A DNA stretch of 64,000 nt from an uncultured Bacilli bacterium (GCA_947623925.1 CANQID010000003.1:20788-84787), one strand, 5' to 3'. Positions 8,845 to 18,929 are shown, numbered from the stretch's first letter. Notes: generated by a model from the letters alone, not told the origin. Numbers and translations: made by a program.

Positions 8845-10170
8845 CTAATAACACTTAAGTATTATATCACACTTTTCTGTTTTTTTAACATTAAATTTAG
8901 ATTTTTTAAGGCCCGGTATCCATAAAATTTCACCTGTTGAATCTATTACTATAGGCCAACTATCTCTTTTACTATAATCTACTTTAGAATCTATAAATAT
9001 GTCTTTTATTTTTTTACTGCCCGACATCCCTTTTACATATATTTTATCCCCATTTTTTCTATTTCTTACATACAAAGGTAATTTTATATCTTTTGAATTA
9101 AGTCTACATATATTATTATCATCACATTCAGATTGTTCTATCATTTCAATTGTTTTTCCATTTGGAAGAAAAACTTTTTCTGTTATTTCTATTTCATATG
9201 ATTTAGAATCTTTTATATTTTGTTCTATACTGATATTATTATATGATTTTATTGCTTTAAGATTATTAGGTAAATACACATATGTATTTGCTTTTTCTGA
9301 AGTAATTAATTTATATATTAATTCAACATGTTTATCAGTAATTAACATCAAATCATCTTGATATTTATTTTCTAATAACATATAAATTATTTTTTCTTGT
9401 ATTACTTTATCTAAATTTAAAAACTTTTCTATATTTAGTGTATTATTTACAATAACTTCATTTTGTATTGATTTTACTTGTTCTTCTATATATCTATTAT
9501 ATTCTAAAATTGTTTTACTAAACTTATAAAATTTATTATGAACGTTTTTATCTTCTTTTTTTAAAACAGGTACTACATATTTCCTATATCTATTTCTAGT
9601 ATAAACATCTTTAAAATTAGATTTATCTTCTACAAATTGTAGTTTATTTTCTTTTATATACTCATATATATCATCTTTTGTAACAGTTATAAGTGGTCTT
9701 AAAATGGTATAATTTGATTTTTTTACTTCTTTTGAAAACCCACTATACCCTTTAAATGTTGTACCTCTAACTATTCTCATCAATATTGTTTCTATTAAAT
9801 CATCTCCATGATGAGCAGTTAATAAATATTTTGAATTGTATTTTGATATTAAACTTTCAAAAAAATTATATCTTTTTATTCTTGCTTCATTATGGAAATT
9901 ATCATCTCCATAATTTTCTATTTTCATATATTCAAATATAACATCATTTTCTTTACAAAAATCTTCTACAAAAACTTTTTCTGATTCACTTTCAACTCTT
10001 ACATTATGATTAACATGAGCACATATAACATTTATATTTGTTTCTTTTTTAACTCTTGCCATTAAATGAAGTAATGTAATAGAATCTGCTCCTCCTGAAA
10101 CTGCTACAACAATATTTTCACTTTTTAAATTTTTAAATTTTTCAATTAATTCTTCGTAAACTTCTTGCAT
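8845..10170 (-). CDS. tilS: tRNA(Ile)-lysidine synthetase
   Basis: TilS adds lysine to the wobble C34 of tRNA-Ile(CAU) so that it reads AUA, an essential step in an AT-rich genome heavy in ATA codons. The PP-loop ATP motif SGGADS is near residue 26, the HHGDD motif further on, and the C-terminal domain carries the conserved RNRKNGDKI pattern. I place the start at the ATG at 10170 (MQEVYEEL), because GGGGGA lies 6 bases before it; the track's ATG at 10191 overlaps the ung stop. About 441 aa, normal size. Confidence 0.93.
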   Translation of the reverse strand: MQEVYEELIEKFKNLKSENIVVAVSGGADSITLLHLMARVKKETNINVICAHVNHNVRVESESEKVFVEDFCKENDVIFEYMKIENYGDDNFHNEARIKRYNFFESLISKYNSKYLLTAHHGDDLIETILMRIVRGTTFKGYSGFSKEVKKSNYTILRPLITVTKDDIYEYIKENKLQFVEDKSNFKDVYTRNRYRKYVVPVLKKEDKNVHNKFYKFSKTILEYNRYIEEQVKSIQNEVIVNNTLNIEKFLNLDKVIQEKIIYMLLENKYQDDLMLITDKHVELIYKLITSEKANTYVYLPNNLKAIKSYNNISIEQNIKDSKSYEIEITEKVFLPNGKTIEMIEQSECDDNNICRLNSKDIKLPLYVRNRKNGDKIYVKGMSGSKKIKDIFIDSKVDYSKRDSWPIVIDSTGEILWIPGLKKSKFNVKKTEKCDIILKCY

Positions 10171-10184
10171 AACTATCCCCCTAA

Positions 10185-10835
10185 CTACCATTTAATAGGT
10201 TCTATGCCATTTTTAACTAAAATTTCATTTGTTCTAGAAAAAGGTCTACTTCCAAAAAATCCTTTATTCGCAGACAAAGGTGATGGATGCGCTGACTCTA
10301 TAATATAATGTTTTGGATTAGTTATCAACACTTTTTTACTTCTTGCATAACTACCCCATAATATATATACAACAGTAGAATCTTTTTCGTTTATTTTTTT
10401 TATTATAGAATCTGTGAATTGTTCCCAACCTATTCCTCTATGTGATAAAGGTGTATCTTTTACTACTGTTAAAACGCTGTTTAAGAGTAACACTCCTTGT
10501 TTAGCCCAATCTGTTAATTCATTTCCTTTTCTTACTATTTTTAAGTCATCATATAATTCTTTTAATATATTATTTAAAGATGGTGGTCTTTTAACTGAAT
10601 TTCTTACTGAAAAACAAAAACCATGTGCTTCATTTTCACCATGATATGGATCTTGACCTAATATTACAACTTTTACATCTTCATAATTAGTGTACAACAA
10701 AGAATTAAATATTTCCTCTTTTTTTGGAAAACAAATTTTAGTATTATATTCATTTTTTAAAAAACTTCTTAATTTTTTAAAATATTGTTTATTATATTCA
10801 TCTTTTAATACTAAATCCCAATTTTTTGAAACCAT
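10185..10835 (-). CDS. ung: Uracil-DNA glycosylase
   Basis: Family 1 UDG removes uracil from DNA to start base excision repair. Visible motifs are the catalytic water-activating loop GQDPYHG, LLNSVLTV and the DNA-intercalating HPSPLS loop near the C-terminus. 216 aa, standard length. It lies just upstream of tilS, with its TAG 14 bases before the tilS ATG. No clear dedicated promoter; a modest GGTG site precedes the ATG. Confidence 0.97.
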   Translation of the reverse strand: MVSKNWDLVLKDEYNKQYFKKLRSFLKNEYNTKICFPKKEEIFNSLLYTNYEDVKVVILGQDPYHGENEAHGFCFSVRNSVKRPPSLNNILKELYDDLKIVRKGNELTDWAKQGVLLLNSVLTVVKDTPLSHRGIGWEQFTDSIIKKINEKDSTVVYILWGSYARSKKVLITNPKHYIIESAHPSPLSANKGFFGSRPFSRTNEILVKNGIEPIKW

Positions 10836-10868
10836 ACAACATTCACCAACTATATTTTAGCACATTTA

Positions 10869-12149
10869 CTAATTTTTATTAACATAATCTAATATTTCTT
10901 TTCTTAAAGAAATTATCGAATAAACATTTATAATTATTAAAATCGCTACTATAATATCTACAAATGACCATAAAAAATACGAGGATATTATACATCCTAA
11001 AAATATAATTATAACTGTCAATAATTTCAGTATAGTTATTTTTTTTCTATTGATATTACCAAAATATTTTAAACATGACTCACCATAATAATATGCAGTT
11101 ATAATAGTTGAGAATGAAAACAATATAACTGAAATAGTAAGTATAATATTTCCAAAATTTCCAAAATGATAGATAAATGCATGTTGTGTTATTTCAATAC
11201 CATTCATATCCATATAATTTACATTTGTATAATCACTAGTTAAAACTATTATAGCAGTTGATAGACATATTAAAAAAGTTGTTATATATATACCAAGCAT
11301 TTGAATATATCCTTGACTTTTTAAATCAGAAGAATAACTAGTTGAGGAAACTATACTCCCTGTCCCTATTCCTGATTCATTTGAAAATATACCTCTTTGA
11401 ATTCCTATTAAAAATCCTGATAAAAAACCATTAAAAAAAGATTTAAAATTAAATGCTTCATTTATAATAGCAATGATAATTCCTGGTATTAATTTTATAT
11501 TAGAAATTAATACAATTAACGCAATAAATATATAAATAATTGTCATTATAGGAACAATTACAGTAGAAATTTTCGTTATTTTTTTTAATCCACCATATAT
11601 TATTACAAATGTAATCAAAGCTAAAAATATAGCTATAACATACACATTTAAATTAGCATTTAGAAGGCTTTTTGTTATTGTATTAGATTGTATTCCACAA
11701 AAAAAACCAATATAACCTACTATTATTAGAATAGAATATAAAGCTCCTAATTTTTGATTATTTAAACCTTTCTTTATATAATAAGATGGTCCTCCTTTAT
11801 ATTGATATCCTTCATCCTGTTCTTTGTATATTCCGCCTAATATAGTTTCACAAAATGTATTTGTTGCGCATAAAAATACAGTTACTATTAACCAAAATAT
11901 TGAACCTATTCCACCAGTATATATTGCAAGAGAAACACCAGCAATACTTCCAACACCTATTCTTCCACCTAAACTTATCATAAGTGCCTGAAAATTAGAT
12001 ATTCCTTTTGCATTTTTACTAGCCTTTATTGACTTAAACATATTTTTAAAATTAAATTGTACTGCTTTTAATTTAATAGTAAAATATATGCTTGATACTA
12101 AAATTAATAAAGTGGCTAAAAACCATAATATTTTTATTATTATATCCAT
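10869..12149 (-). CDS. Alanine/glycine:cation symporter (AGCS family)
   Basis: Sodium- or proton-coupled amino acid carrier of the AlsT/DagA type. 426 aa with about 10-11 membrane helices. The family signatures ISLGGRIGVGSIAGVSLAIYTGG (broken by a helix kink), GGPSYYIKKGL and the ESGIGTGSIVSSTSYS region are present. The ATG follows GGTGAT. It sits between ksgA and ung, not a conserved neighbour in Bacillus, so it is a lineage-specific insertion in the housekeeping block. The transported amino acid cannot be told from the sequence. Confidence 0.9.
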   Translation of the reverse strand: MDIIIKILWFLATLLILVSSIYFTIKLKAVQFNFKNMFKSIKASKNAKGISNFQALMISLGGRIGVGSIAGVSLAIYTGGIGSIFWLIVTVFLCATNTFCETILGGIYKEQDEGYQYKGGPSYYIKKGLNNQKLGALYSILIIVGYIGFFCGIQSNTITKSLLNANLNVYVIAIFLALITFVIIYGGLKKITKISTVIVPIMTIIYIFIALIVLISNIKLIPGIIIAIINEAFNFKSFFNGFLSGFLIGIQRGIFSNESGIGTGSIVSSTSYSSDLKSQGYIQMLGIYITTFLICLSTAIIVLTSDYTNVNYMDMNGIEITQHAFIYHFGNFGNIILTISVILFSFSTIITAYYYGESCLKYFGNINRKKITILKLLTVIIIFLGCIISSYFLWSFVDIIVAILIIINVYSIISLRKEILDYVNKN

Positions 12150-12200
12150 AGTATCACCAAAAAAATTATAAAACTTTTATTTGTCTTATAATGTCTTTTT

Positions 12201-13025
12201 TTATAAATTATTTGATATTTCGATAAATATTTCTAGCGATAATTGTTCTGCCCTTGCATTTAAATCAAATCCATATTTTTTAAGTATATTTTCTATTGTT
12301 TTTAAATTATAATCTTTTAAATTATTTTTTATTGTTTTTCTTTTTTGTTTAAAACTATCTCTAATTAATTTAAAAAATAATTGTTCATCTTTTAATTTTA
12401 TTAAATTTTCTTTTCTTTTAAATTCTACTACTATACTATCAACATTTGGTTTAGGCATAAATACATTTTTACTAACATCCATTATTTTTTTTATATCATA
12501 ATAATATTTTAAATAAACAGAAAGTGAACTATAGTTTTTACTACCGGGTTCCGCTTTAAATCTATCTCCTACTTCTTTTTGTACCATTACTACTATTTTA
12601 TCAACAAATAAATTATCTTCTATTAATTTAATTATTATAGGTGTTGTTATATAATATGGTAAATTAGACACAACATATAATTTATTATATTTGTATTTTT
12701 TTATATCTTCTTTAACATTACAAGTTAAAAAATCTTTATATATTATTTCTAAATTATCTGATCTAACATTATTTTCTAATATTGGTTTTAGTTTCTCATC
12801 TATTTCATAACATAAAACATTCTTTGCTTTTTTCACTAATTTATTTGTTAATGAACCTGCTCCTGGTCCTATTTCTATTACTAATGTATCTTTATCTATT
12901 TGCGATTTTTCTATTATTGAATTAATTATGTTTTCGTCGATTATAAAATTTTGACCAAATTTTTTTTTAAAATTGAAATCATTTAATTCTAAATTTTCAG
13001 TCATTTTTTTTGGAGAATATTCCAT
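12201..13025 (-). CDS. rsmA: 16S rRNA dimethyladenosine transferase KsgA/RsmA
   Basis: Dimethylates A1518 and A1519 in 16S rRNA helix 45 during late 30S assembly. Signature FGQNFIIDENI, SAM-binding VIEIGPGAGSLT and the catalytic NLPYYITTPII motif are present. 274 aa. The start ATG at 13025 is preceded by GGTGG. In Bacillus the order is tatD-yabE-rnmV-ksgA; here rnmV (5S rRNA maturase M5) is absent from the position before ksgA. Confidence 0.97.
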   Translation of the reverse strand: MEYSPKKMTENLELNDFNFKKKFGQNFIIDENIINSIIEKSQIDKDTLVIEIGPGAGSLTNKLVKKAKNVLCYEIDEKLKPILENNVRSDNLEIIYKDFLTCNVKEDIKKYKYNKLYVVSNLPYYITTPIIIKLIEDNLFVDKIVVMVQKEVGDRFKAEPGSKNYSSLSVYLKYYYDIKKIMDVSKNVFMPKPNVDSIVVEFKRKENLIKLKDEQLFFKLIRDSFKQKRKTIKNNLKDYNLKTIENILKKYGFDLNARAEQLSLEIFIEISNNL

Positions 13026-13084
13026 TTATACCACCATTATCAATTATAAATTATTTACAACAAATTCACAATAATAAATTTAAC

Positions 13085-13109
13085 AAAAAAAGGGGATTTT
13101 ACCATCCCC
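13085..13109 (-). terminator. Terminator after the yabE-like gene
   Basis: GGGGAT/ATCCCC hairpin overlapping the stop codon, followed by seven T on the minus strand; it separates the yabE-like gene from ksgA. Confidence 0.8.
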
Positions 13110-13794
13110 ATCTTTTTACTTCAAATTTTACTGTATCACTTCTATCTGTTATTTTATATATTTCAGGATCATTTTCCGTTTTAAAAGCAACATCTACAAC
13201 TACTTTTCCTTCATTTCTCCATTTACTTCTAAGTGAAGAACCAGTATCCAATACTATTGCATTTATTTTTTCACCATTTTTTGATGTTATATCTAAAACT
13301 GTACCACATTCAAATAGTGAATTATCTGCTGCTACTATACGCAAATTACCATATTCAGCATCATCATAATATTCACCTTTTTTAGAAATATTATATGAAC
13401 CATTTTTAGTTTTACAACTTACGGTACCAGAACATCCAGGACAATCCGCACCATATCCAGTTATACTACCAACATAACTCCCTTTAGGTGCTGTCCCTAC
13501 CTCAATTACTTCTGTAACTGGCTCTCTAAACTTAACTTCTTTGCCATCTATGTTGTATACTATTCCAACTTCACCTTCAGTAATTACATTTTCAGTACCA
13601 GATGATATTTTATCATTATATATTTTTTTAGTATCATAATTAATAGCAACCGCTGTAGTACTAATATTTAAATTTTCAATATTATTTGCAACTGTAACTT
13701 TATCAATAGAATCATTATTAACAAATAATGAACTTATAGTAACAAATAGAATCCCTATCCATTCTTTTACTAATTCTAAAAGGCATAAACTCAT
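13099..13794 (-). CDS. YabE-like exported protein with G5 and 3D domains
   Basis: 231 aa. An N-terminal hydrophobic segment (~5-25) targets it to or across the membrane. Residues ~65-105 resemble a G5 domain end (GEVGIVYNIDGKEVKFREPV). The C-terminal ~120 residues form a 3D (double-psi barrel) domain like that of YabE/Rpf-type cell-wall hydrolases, with IVLDTGSSL and a late DVAF. Two CxxC-like cysteines (ADCPGCSG) are an extra feature. Its position between tatD and ksgA matches B. subtilis yabE. A lytic transglycosylase-like role in peptidoglycan is inferred from the family. GAGGTG precedes the ATG. Confidence 0.82.
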   Translation of the reverse strand: MSLCLLELVKEWIGILFVTISSLFVNNDSIDKVTVANNIENLNISTTAVAINYDTKKIYNDKISSGTENVITEGEVGIVYNIDGKEVKFREPVTEVIEVGTAPKGSYVGSITGYGADCPGCSGTVSCKTKNGSYNISKKGEYYDDAEYGNLRIVAADNSLFECGTVLDITSKNGEKINAIVLDTGSSLRSKWRNEGKVVVDVAFKTENDPEIYKITDRSDTVKFEVKRWGW

Positions 13795-13839
13795 TTGTTC
13801 ACCTCGCGTATGATTAATTTATCCCCCAATACAAGAATA

Positions 13840-14607
13840 TCACAATATAACATCCAAGTCAAATTGATGAAAAGCATTCAGAGTTGTTTGTTTTAAAACA
13901 TCTTCTACGGTTATTTGTTTAATTTCAGCTATTTTTTTTGCCACATAAATAATATTATATGGCTCATTTTTTTTACCTCTTAAAGGCTCTGGAGTCAAAT
14001 ATGGACTATCAGTTTCTAAAAGTAGATAATTAAGACTTATATCTTTTACTACATTTTTAAGTTTTTCTGAATTCTTAAAAGTTAAAACTCCTCCTATTCC
14101 TAACATACAATTGATTTTAATAAATTTCTTTGCCATCTCCAAACTAGAACTATAACAATGAATGACTTTTTTTACATCTTTGTATTCTTTTAATATTTCA
14201 TAAGTATCATTTATAGCATCTCTACTATGAATAACTACTGTCTTATTATACTTTTTGGCTAAATCAAGCTGATTTTTAAATAATTTAATTTGTTTTTGTT
14301 TATCATAACCTTCATAATGATAGTCAAGGCCTATTTCTCCTATGCCAATCACATATTTATTGCACAAATTTTTTTCTAAATGAAATAACATCTCATTTAT
14401 CTTTTCATCATCCATACTTGCAAATTCAGGATGAATACCTATAGTACAGTAAACATTATTGTACTCTGTACACAAAGATAAAATTTCTTTGTTACTATTG
14501 ATGTCTGTCCCACTTGCTATCATCATATTCATATTCATTTTTTTTATTACTTCTTCTAAATTTTCATAGTCATCTTTTGATAAATGACAATGTGTATCTA
14601 TCATCAT
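13840..14607 (-). CDS. TatD family metal-dependent DNase
   Basis: TIM-barrel amidohydrolase-fold nuclease. Metal ligands are visible in DTHCHLS at the N-terminus, GEIGLDYHY, VVIHSRDA, KKVIHCYSS and ETDSPYLTPEP. 255 aa, normal. Equivalent to Bacillus yabD, upstream of yabE. The ATG at 14607 follows GGTGAT; a second in-frame ATG follows immediately. Likely cleaves DNA or RNA 3' ends during repair or decay (family knowledge). Confidence 0.94.
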   Translation of the reverse strand: MMIDTHCHLSKDDYENLEEVIKKMNMNMMIASGTDINSNKEILSLCTEYNNVYCTIGIHPEFASMDDEKINEMLFHLEKNLCNKYVIGIGEIGLDYHYEGYDKQKQIKLFKNQLDLAKKYNKTVVIHSRDAINDTYEILKEYKDVKKVIHCYSSSLEMAKKFIKINCMLGIGGVLTFKNSEKLKNVVKDISLNYLLLETDSPYLTPEPLRGKKNEPYNIIYVAKKIAEIKQITVEDVLKQTTLNAFHQFDLDVIL

Positions 14608-14650
14608 AATATCACCAAAAAAAAATTATATCACTTTGTAATATAATTTT

Positions 14651-14812
14651 CTATTTTTTTCTTATAAATTGATATCTTATTACAAAACAAAATATCACGA
14701 AAAGATACCATGCATCAACATAGTTAAAATCTATAATTACATTTCTTATTAATAAAAACAATAAAATTACAGATATTGGTACAACATACTTCTTGTATTC
14801 GTATTGTTCCAA
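14651..14812 (-). CDS. Small membrane protein (53 aa) with TTG start, missed by the ORF track
   Basis: The gap between the tatD and spoVT genes holds an open frame of 53 codons starting at TTG (14812) and ending in TAG (14651). AGAGAGGG lies 9 bases before the TTG. The product begins EQYEYKKYVVPISVILL, has two hydrophobic segments (~10-28 and ~34-47) separated by FNYVDAWY, and ends in basic RYQFIRKK. This is a plausible two-helix membrane peptide. No family recognised. Support is the ribosome site plus sensible topology; it could be chance in AT-rich DNA. Confidence 0.5.
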   Translation of the reverse strand: MEQYEYKKYVVPISVILLFLLIRNVIIDFNYVDAWYLFVIFCFVIRYQFIRKK

Positions 14813-14992
14813 TTTTGACAGCCCTCTCTATAAACAAAACATTGTAAATATATCATATATGAAAAATTTAAACAATAATGAAATAAAACTTTTATACGAC
14901 ATTTTACAACATTTTACATAACTATTGTCAAAATTAGACAAGGTTTGACAAAAAACAATTAATTCAATTATTAAAAATTTCCAAAAATTAAA
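14813..14992. other. Intergenic region downstream of spoVT
   Basis: AT-rich, no gene seen. It contains repeats of TTTGACA/TGTCAAA-like sequence (AAAATTAGACAAGGTTTGACAAAA and CAATTTTGACAG) and a direct repeat CATTTTACAACATTTTACA. A promoter for the small ORF may lie here, but I cannot place it firmly. Confidence 0.35.
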
Positions 14993-15529
14993 TCAAAAAT
15001 TACTAATTTTTAATTTCAATATTTTTTCAATAATCTTACCTATATTCATTATATTGTCAAGATTATCAAAATTCATAAAGCCTAGTATTCCATACACATC
15101 ACCAGAATTTATAATTGGAATAAGCAAATAATTACAAGTTAGTGGTGAAATATTACTATCATCTGTAATATATAAAGTTGTTTGCTGATTTTCCTTAACT
15201 ATAGTTCTATTTTTTAAGCACTTTATTAAATATTCACTTATATTCTTACCAATATATTTTTCTTTATTAACTCCTACATATAAATAAACCATGCTACTAT
15301 CTGTAATAAATATATCACAACCATATAATTTATTTACAATCTTTAATATTTCGGTAAAATAATTTATTGAATCTGAAAAAGTTGAGATTTTTTTAAGAAT
15401 TATATTATCATTTTGAACTTCTATTTCTAACATATCATTTTCCATAATTCTAAGGGAATTTCTCATTTCTTTAGGTATTACAATTCTACCTAAACTATCT
15501 ATTCTTCTTACTATCCCTGTTGTTTTCAT
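14993..15529 (-). CDS. spoVT: SpoVT-like AbrB/GAF transcription regulator
   Basis: 178 aa, the same length as B. subtilis SpoVT. The N-terminus is an AbrB swapped-hairpin DNA-binding domain (TGIVRRIDSLGRIVIPKEMR), and residues ~55-178 form a GAF-like sensor half. It sits directly downstream of mfd, as in Bacillus (pth-mfd-spoVT). In spore formers SpoVT tunes SigG-dependent genes late in the forespore. I start it at the ATG at 15529, six bases after GGTGAT, not at the GTG overlapping that site. It could serve another regulatory role if the organism does not sporulate. Confidence 0.85.
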   Translation of the reverse strand: MKTTGIVRRIDSLGRIVIPKEMRNSLRIMENDMLEIEVQNDNIILKKISTFSDSINYFTEILKIVNKLYGCDIFITDSSMVYLYVGVNKEKYIGKNISEYLIKCLKNRTIVKENQQTTLYITDDSNISPLTCNYLLIPIINSGDVYGILGFMNFDNLDNIMNIGKIIEKILKLKISNF

Positions 15530-15569
15530 AAACACATCACCGTTTTTAGTTTGGTATTTATGTCTTTTT

Positions 15570-18500
15570 TTATTCCATATTTTTAGACTTTATACAATTA
15601 TTTATTAAATCACAAAGTTCTATTAAATAATATATATAATGTTTATCCAATTTAATAATGTCTAATATTATACTTAATGATCTATTTTTCATGCTAAACC
15701 TAAACATTCTACTTATACAATTAGCACCCATAAACAATTTTTCACCATCAATATTTAAAGTAAGTTGAGGTGGTAAAATAAGTTCTACAAAATTTTTAGT
15801 TTGATTAATTTTGTTTATTCCTAAATTTCTAGCTTTTTTCTCAAATAATTCTTCATTCATATATATTTCTAATTCATCTGTTATTTTTCCAAATCTATCT
15901 TCTATTTGAGATTTTATTTTATCTAGTTTTTCATTAGAATCTATACTATTTATCATTTTATGTATTTCTATTTTAAGTGGGACATCAGATACATATTTAT
16001 CGTCTATACTTGTAGTTACATCTAAAAGTGGAATTTCATTTGCACTGGATTCTTTATTTTCAACTAATTCTCCTTTTTGTTTTTGTATTTCTTCATTAAG
16101 CATGTTTATAAACATTTCAACACCAACAGTATCTACAAATCCAGCTTGTTCACTACCTAATATATCACCAGCACCTCTTATTGATAAATCTCTAACTGCA
16201 ATTGAAAAGCCACTTCCTAATTCTGTAAACTCTTTAATAACTTTTAATCTTTTTATTGCAATTTCAGATAATATTTTATGTTTATCATACATTAAGTAAC
16301 AATAAGCAATTTTATTACTTCGTCCCACTCTACCTCTTATTTGATAAAGTTGTGATAATCCAAATTTGTCAGAATCCATTATTATTAGTGTATTTGCATT
16401 TTGTATATCTATACCTGTTTCTATTATAGTAGTACATAATAATATATCAAATTCTTTATTTATAAAAGAAAACATTATATTTTCCAATTCCGTTTTACTC
16501 ATTTTTCCATGAGCACAAACTATTTTTGCTTCTGGAACAAGTCTACTTATTTCCATTTTTTTTCTATCCATGGAAGAAATACTATTATATAATATAAAAA
16601 CTTGTCCATTCCTTGATAATTCTTTATGTATTGCATCTTTTATTATTTGATTATTTTCTGCAATTACATATGTTTGTACAGGATATCTATCAATTGGTGG
16701 GGTTTCTAACAATGACAAACTCCTTATTCCTGACATTGACATTTGCAAAGTTCTCGGTATTGGAGTTGCAGAAAGAGTTAAAACATCAATATTATTTTTA
16801 AATTGTTTAATTTTTTCTTTATGTCTTACACCAAATCTTTGTTCTTCATCAACAATCAGTAAACCTAATTTTTTAAAATTAATATCATCACTTAATATTC
16901 TATGTGTACCAATCAATAAATCTATTTTACCTTCTTTTAAGTCCTTAATTATAGTTTTTGCTTCTTTTGTTGTCGTAAATCTATTTAATAATTTAATATT
17001 CACAGCAAATGAAGAAAATCTATTCAAAGCATTTTGAAAATGTTGATTTGATAATATAGTTGTTGGGCATAGCATAGCTACTTGATATCCAGAAATTATT
17101 GCTTTAAAAGCGGCTCTAAAAGCAACTTCTGTTTTACCATAACCAACGTCACCACATAATAATCTATCCATTGGTTTTATACTTTCCATATCTTTTTTTA
17201 TTTCTTCAGTGACTCTCAATTGATCTTTAGTTTCATCATATGTAAATTGTTTTTCAAATTGTATTTGTTCATCACTATCAGAATCAAACTTAATTCCAAC
17301 TGAAGATTCCCTTTGAGCATATAATTTTAACAAATCTGAAGCTATCGATTTAATTTTTTCTTGTACTTTCATCTTTGTTTTTTGCCATTCAGAAGTACCC
17401 AGTTTATTTATTTTAGGAACAATACCTTCATTAGATGAGTATTTACTTATCAACTCAATTTTCTCAACAGGTATATACAATTTATCTCCATCTTTATATT
17501 CAAGTTCTAAATAATCTTTTTTAAACCCGTTTTTACTTAAAGTTTTTATACCTATATATCTTCCTATTCCATGCGAATAATGAACTATATAATCTCCAAC
17601 ATTTAACTTATTTATATCTCTTATTTTTGTTCCTAATTTAAAACTAGTCTTATACTTAAATTGATCTGGTTTCCTATTATATATTTCACTTTCTGAAATA
17701 ACTATATAATTTTCATAACCAAATCCGGACTTAATGGATTTTATTATTATGTTTATTTTATTATCAATTATGTCATTTTCATTAGTGAAAACTATATTTT
17801 TACTATCAAATTCACGAATAAATTTTTCTACTTTATATCTATCTGATAAACAAATTATAACAGTTTTATTTTTAGTTATATATTGATTTAGACGATTATA
17901 TATATCATTTAAAGTTCCACTAAAATTTTCAATATCATTACTTAAGTATTTTTCAACAGCATTACCTGTGTCATTGTCAAATGAAATAAAATCTTTAAAT
18001 GATTTTACATTTATATCATAAAAATCATTCATATATTTAAAATCTTGTTCAATATTTTGTTCTACGTTATAATCATATATTTCTTCAATTAAAGATTTAT
18101 AACTTTCTTTAATACCTTCATAATCATTAAAAAAAACAAATGGTTCATCCATAAATTTATATAAACTAATAGGATTAATATAATTTTTCAAATACTTTTG
18201 AGAAAAATTATCTATAACATTTGATTTTTTATCTACTAAAAATTCAGTATTTGGATAAATTACTTTTTCACTTAATTTTTTTACAGTAAGCTGACTATCC
18301 ACATTAAATTCTTTAATTGTTTCTATTTCATCACCAAAAAACTCTATTCTTATTGGATTTTTCGATGATACAGGAAATACATCAAGAACATATCCTCTGG
18401 AAGCAAAAGTTCCTGTTTTATCTACTATAACTTCATGTGAATAACCAATATTACTTAATTTTGTAATTAAATCATCCTTATTGTACTCCATATTAATTTT

Positions 18501-18878
18501 TAAATTAATTATATTTGATTCATATATATTTTTTGATGGCAAATATCTTAAATATCCCATTAAGTTTGTAACAACTATTTTTTTACAATCTAATAAGTCA
18601 TTTAATGTTTCCAATCTTGTATCTTTTAGTTCTGGAGAAATAGCTAATGCCTCACTTGTTAAAAAATCATCCATCGGAAAAAGTAATACATCTTCTGTAT
18701 AAGATAATAATTGTTGATAAAATTTATTAGCTTCAAATAATGTACTTGTTACAATAAGTACTTTACCCTTTGTTTTATTATAATAATTAAATACATAAAT
18801 TGCTTTTAAACTATCATTTAATCCAGTAATTTGTGAATTTTTATCACTAATTTTAAATATATTATCAAATATAGACAT
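15570..18878 (-). CDS. mfd: Transcription-repair coupling factor Mfd
   Basis: Removes RNA polymerase stalled at lesions and recruits UvrA. 1102 aa, slightly short of the usual ~1150-1180. UvrB-homology region at ~1-250, RNAP-interacting CarD-like domain at ~420-480 (LNVGDYIVHYSHGIGRYIGI), RecG-like translocase with GDVGYGKT (~576-583), DEEQ (~677-680) and QIRGRVGRS, and a C-terminal regulatory domain. TAGGAGG precedes the ATG. Lies between pth and spoVT as in Bacillus. Confidence 0.97.
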   Translation of the reverse strand: MSIFDNIFKISDKNSQITGLNDSLKAIYVFNYYNKTKGKVLIVTSTLFEANKFYQQLLSYTEDVLLFPMDDFLTSEALAISPELKDTRLETLNDLLDCKKIVVTNLMGYLRYLPSKNIYESNIINLKINMEYNKDDLITKLSNIGYSHEVIVDKTGTFASRGYVLDVFPVSSKNPIRIEFFGDEIETIKEFNVDSQLTVKKLSEKVIYPNTEFLVDKKSNVIDNFSQKYLKNYINPISLYKFMDEPFVFFNDYEGIKESYKSLIEEIYDYNVEQNIEQDFKYMNDFYDINVKSFKDFISFDNDTGNAVEKYLSNDIENFSGTLNDIYNRLNQYITKNKTVIICLSDRYKVEKFIREFDSKNIVFTNENDIIDNKINIIIKSIKSGFGYENYIVISESEIYNRKPDQFKYKTSFKLGTKIRDINKLNVGDYIVHYSHGIGRYIGIKTLSKNGFKKDYLELEYKDGDKLYIPVEKIELISKYSSNEGIVPKINKLGTSEWQKTKMKVQEKIKSIASDLLKLYAQRESSVGIKFDSDSDEQIQFEKQFTYDETKDQLRVTEEIKKDMESIKPMDRLLCGDVGYGKTEVAFRAAFKAIISGYQVAMLCPTTILSNQHFQNALNRFSSFAVNIKLLNRFTTTKEAKTIIKDLKEGKIDLLIGTHRILSDDINFKKLGLLIVDEEQRFGVRHKEKIKQFKNNIDVLTLSATPIPRTLQMSMSGIRSLSLLETPPIDRYPVQTYVIAENNQIIKDAIHKELSRNGQVFILYNSISSMDRKKMEISRLVPEAKIVCAHGKMSKTELENIMFSFINKEFDILLCTTIIETGIDIQNANTLIIMDSDKFGLSQLYQIRGRVGRSNKIAYCYLMYDKHKILSEIAIKRLKVIKEFTELGSGFSIAVRDLSIRGAGDILGSEQAGFVDTVGVEMFINMLNEEIQKQKGELVENKESSANEIPLLDVTTSIDDKYVSDVPLKIEIHKMINSIDSNEKLDKIKSQIEDRFGKITDELEIYMNEELFEKKARNLGINKINQTKNFVELILPPQLTLNIDGEKLFMGANCISRMFRFSMKNRSLSIILDIIKLDKHYIYYLIELCDLINNCIKSKNME

Positions 18879-18897
18879 ATTACTCCTCCTATCAACA

Positions 18898-18926
18898 TTA
18901 AAAGTGATACTTTATTTAAGTACCAC
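18898..18926 (-). terminator. Terminator after pth
   Basis: GTGGTACTT/AAGTATCAC hairpin with a five-base loop and one G-U pair, followed by TTTT on the minus strand, between pth and mfd. Confidence 0.55.
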
Positions 18927-18929
18927 ACA

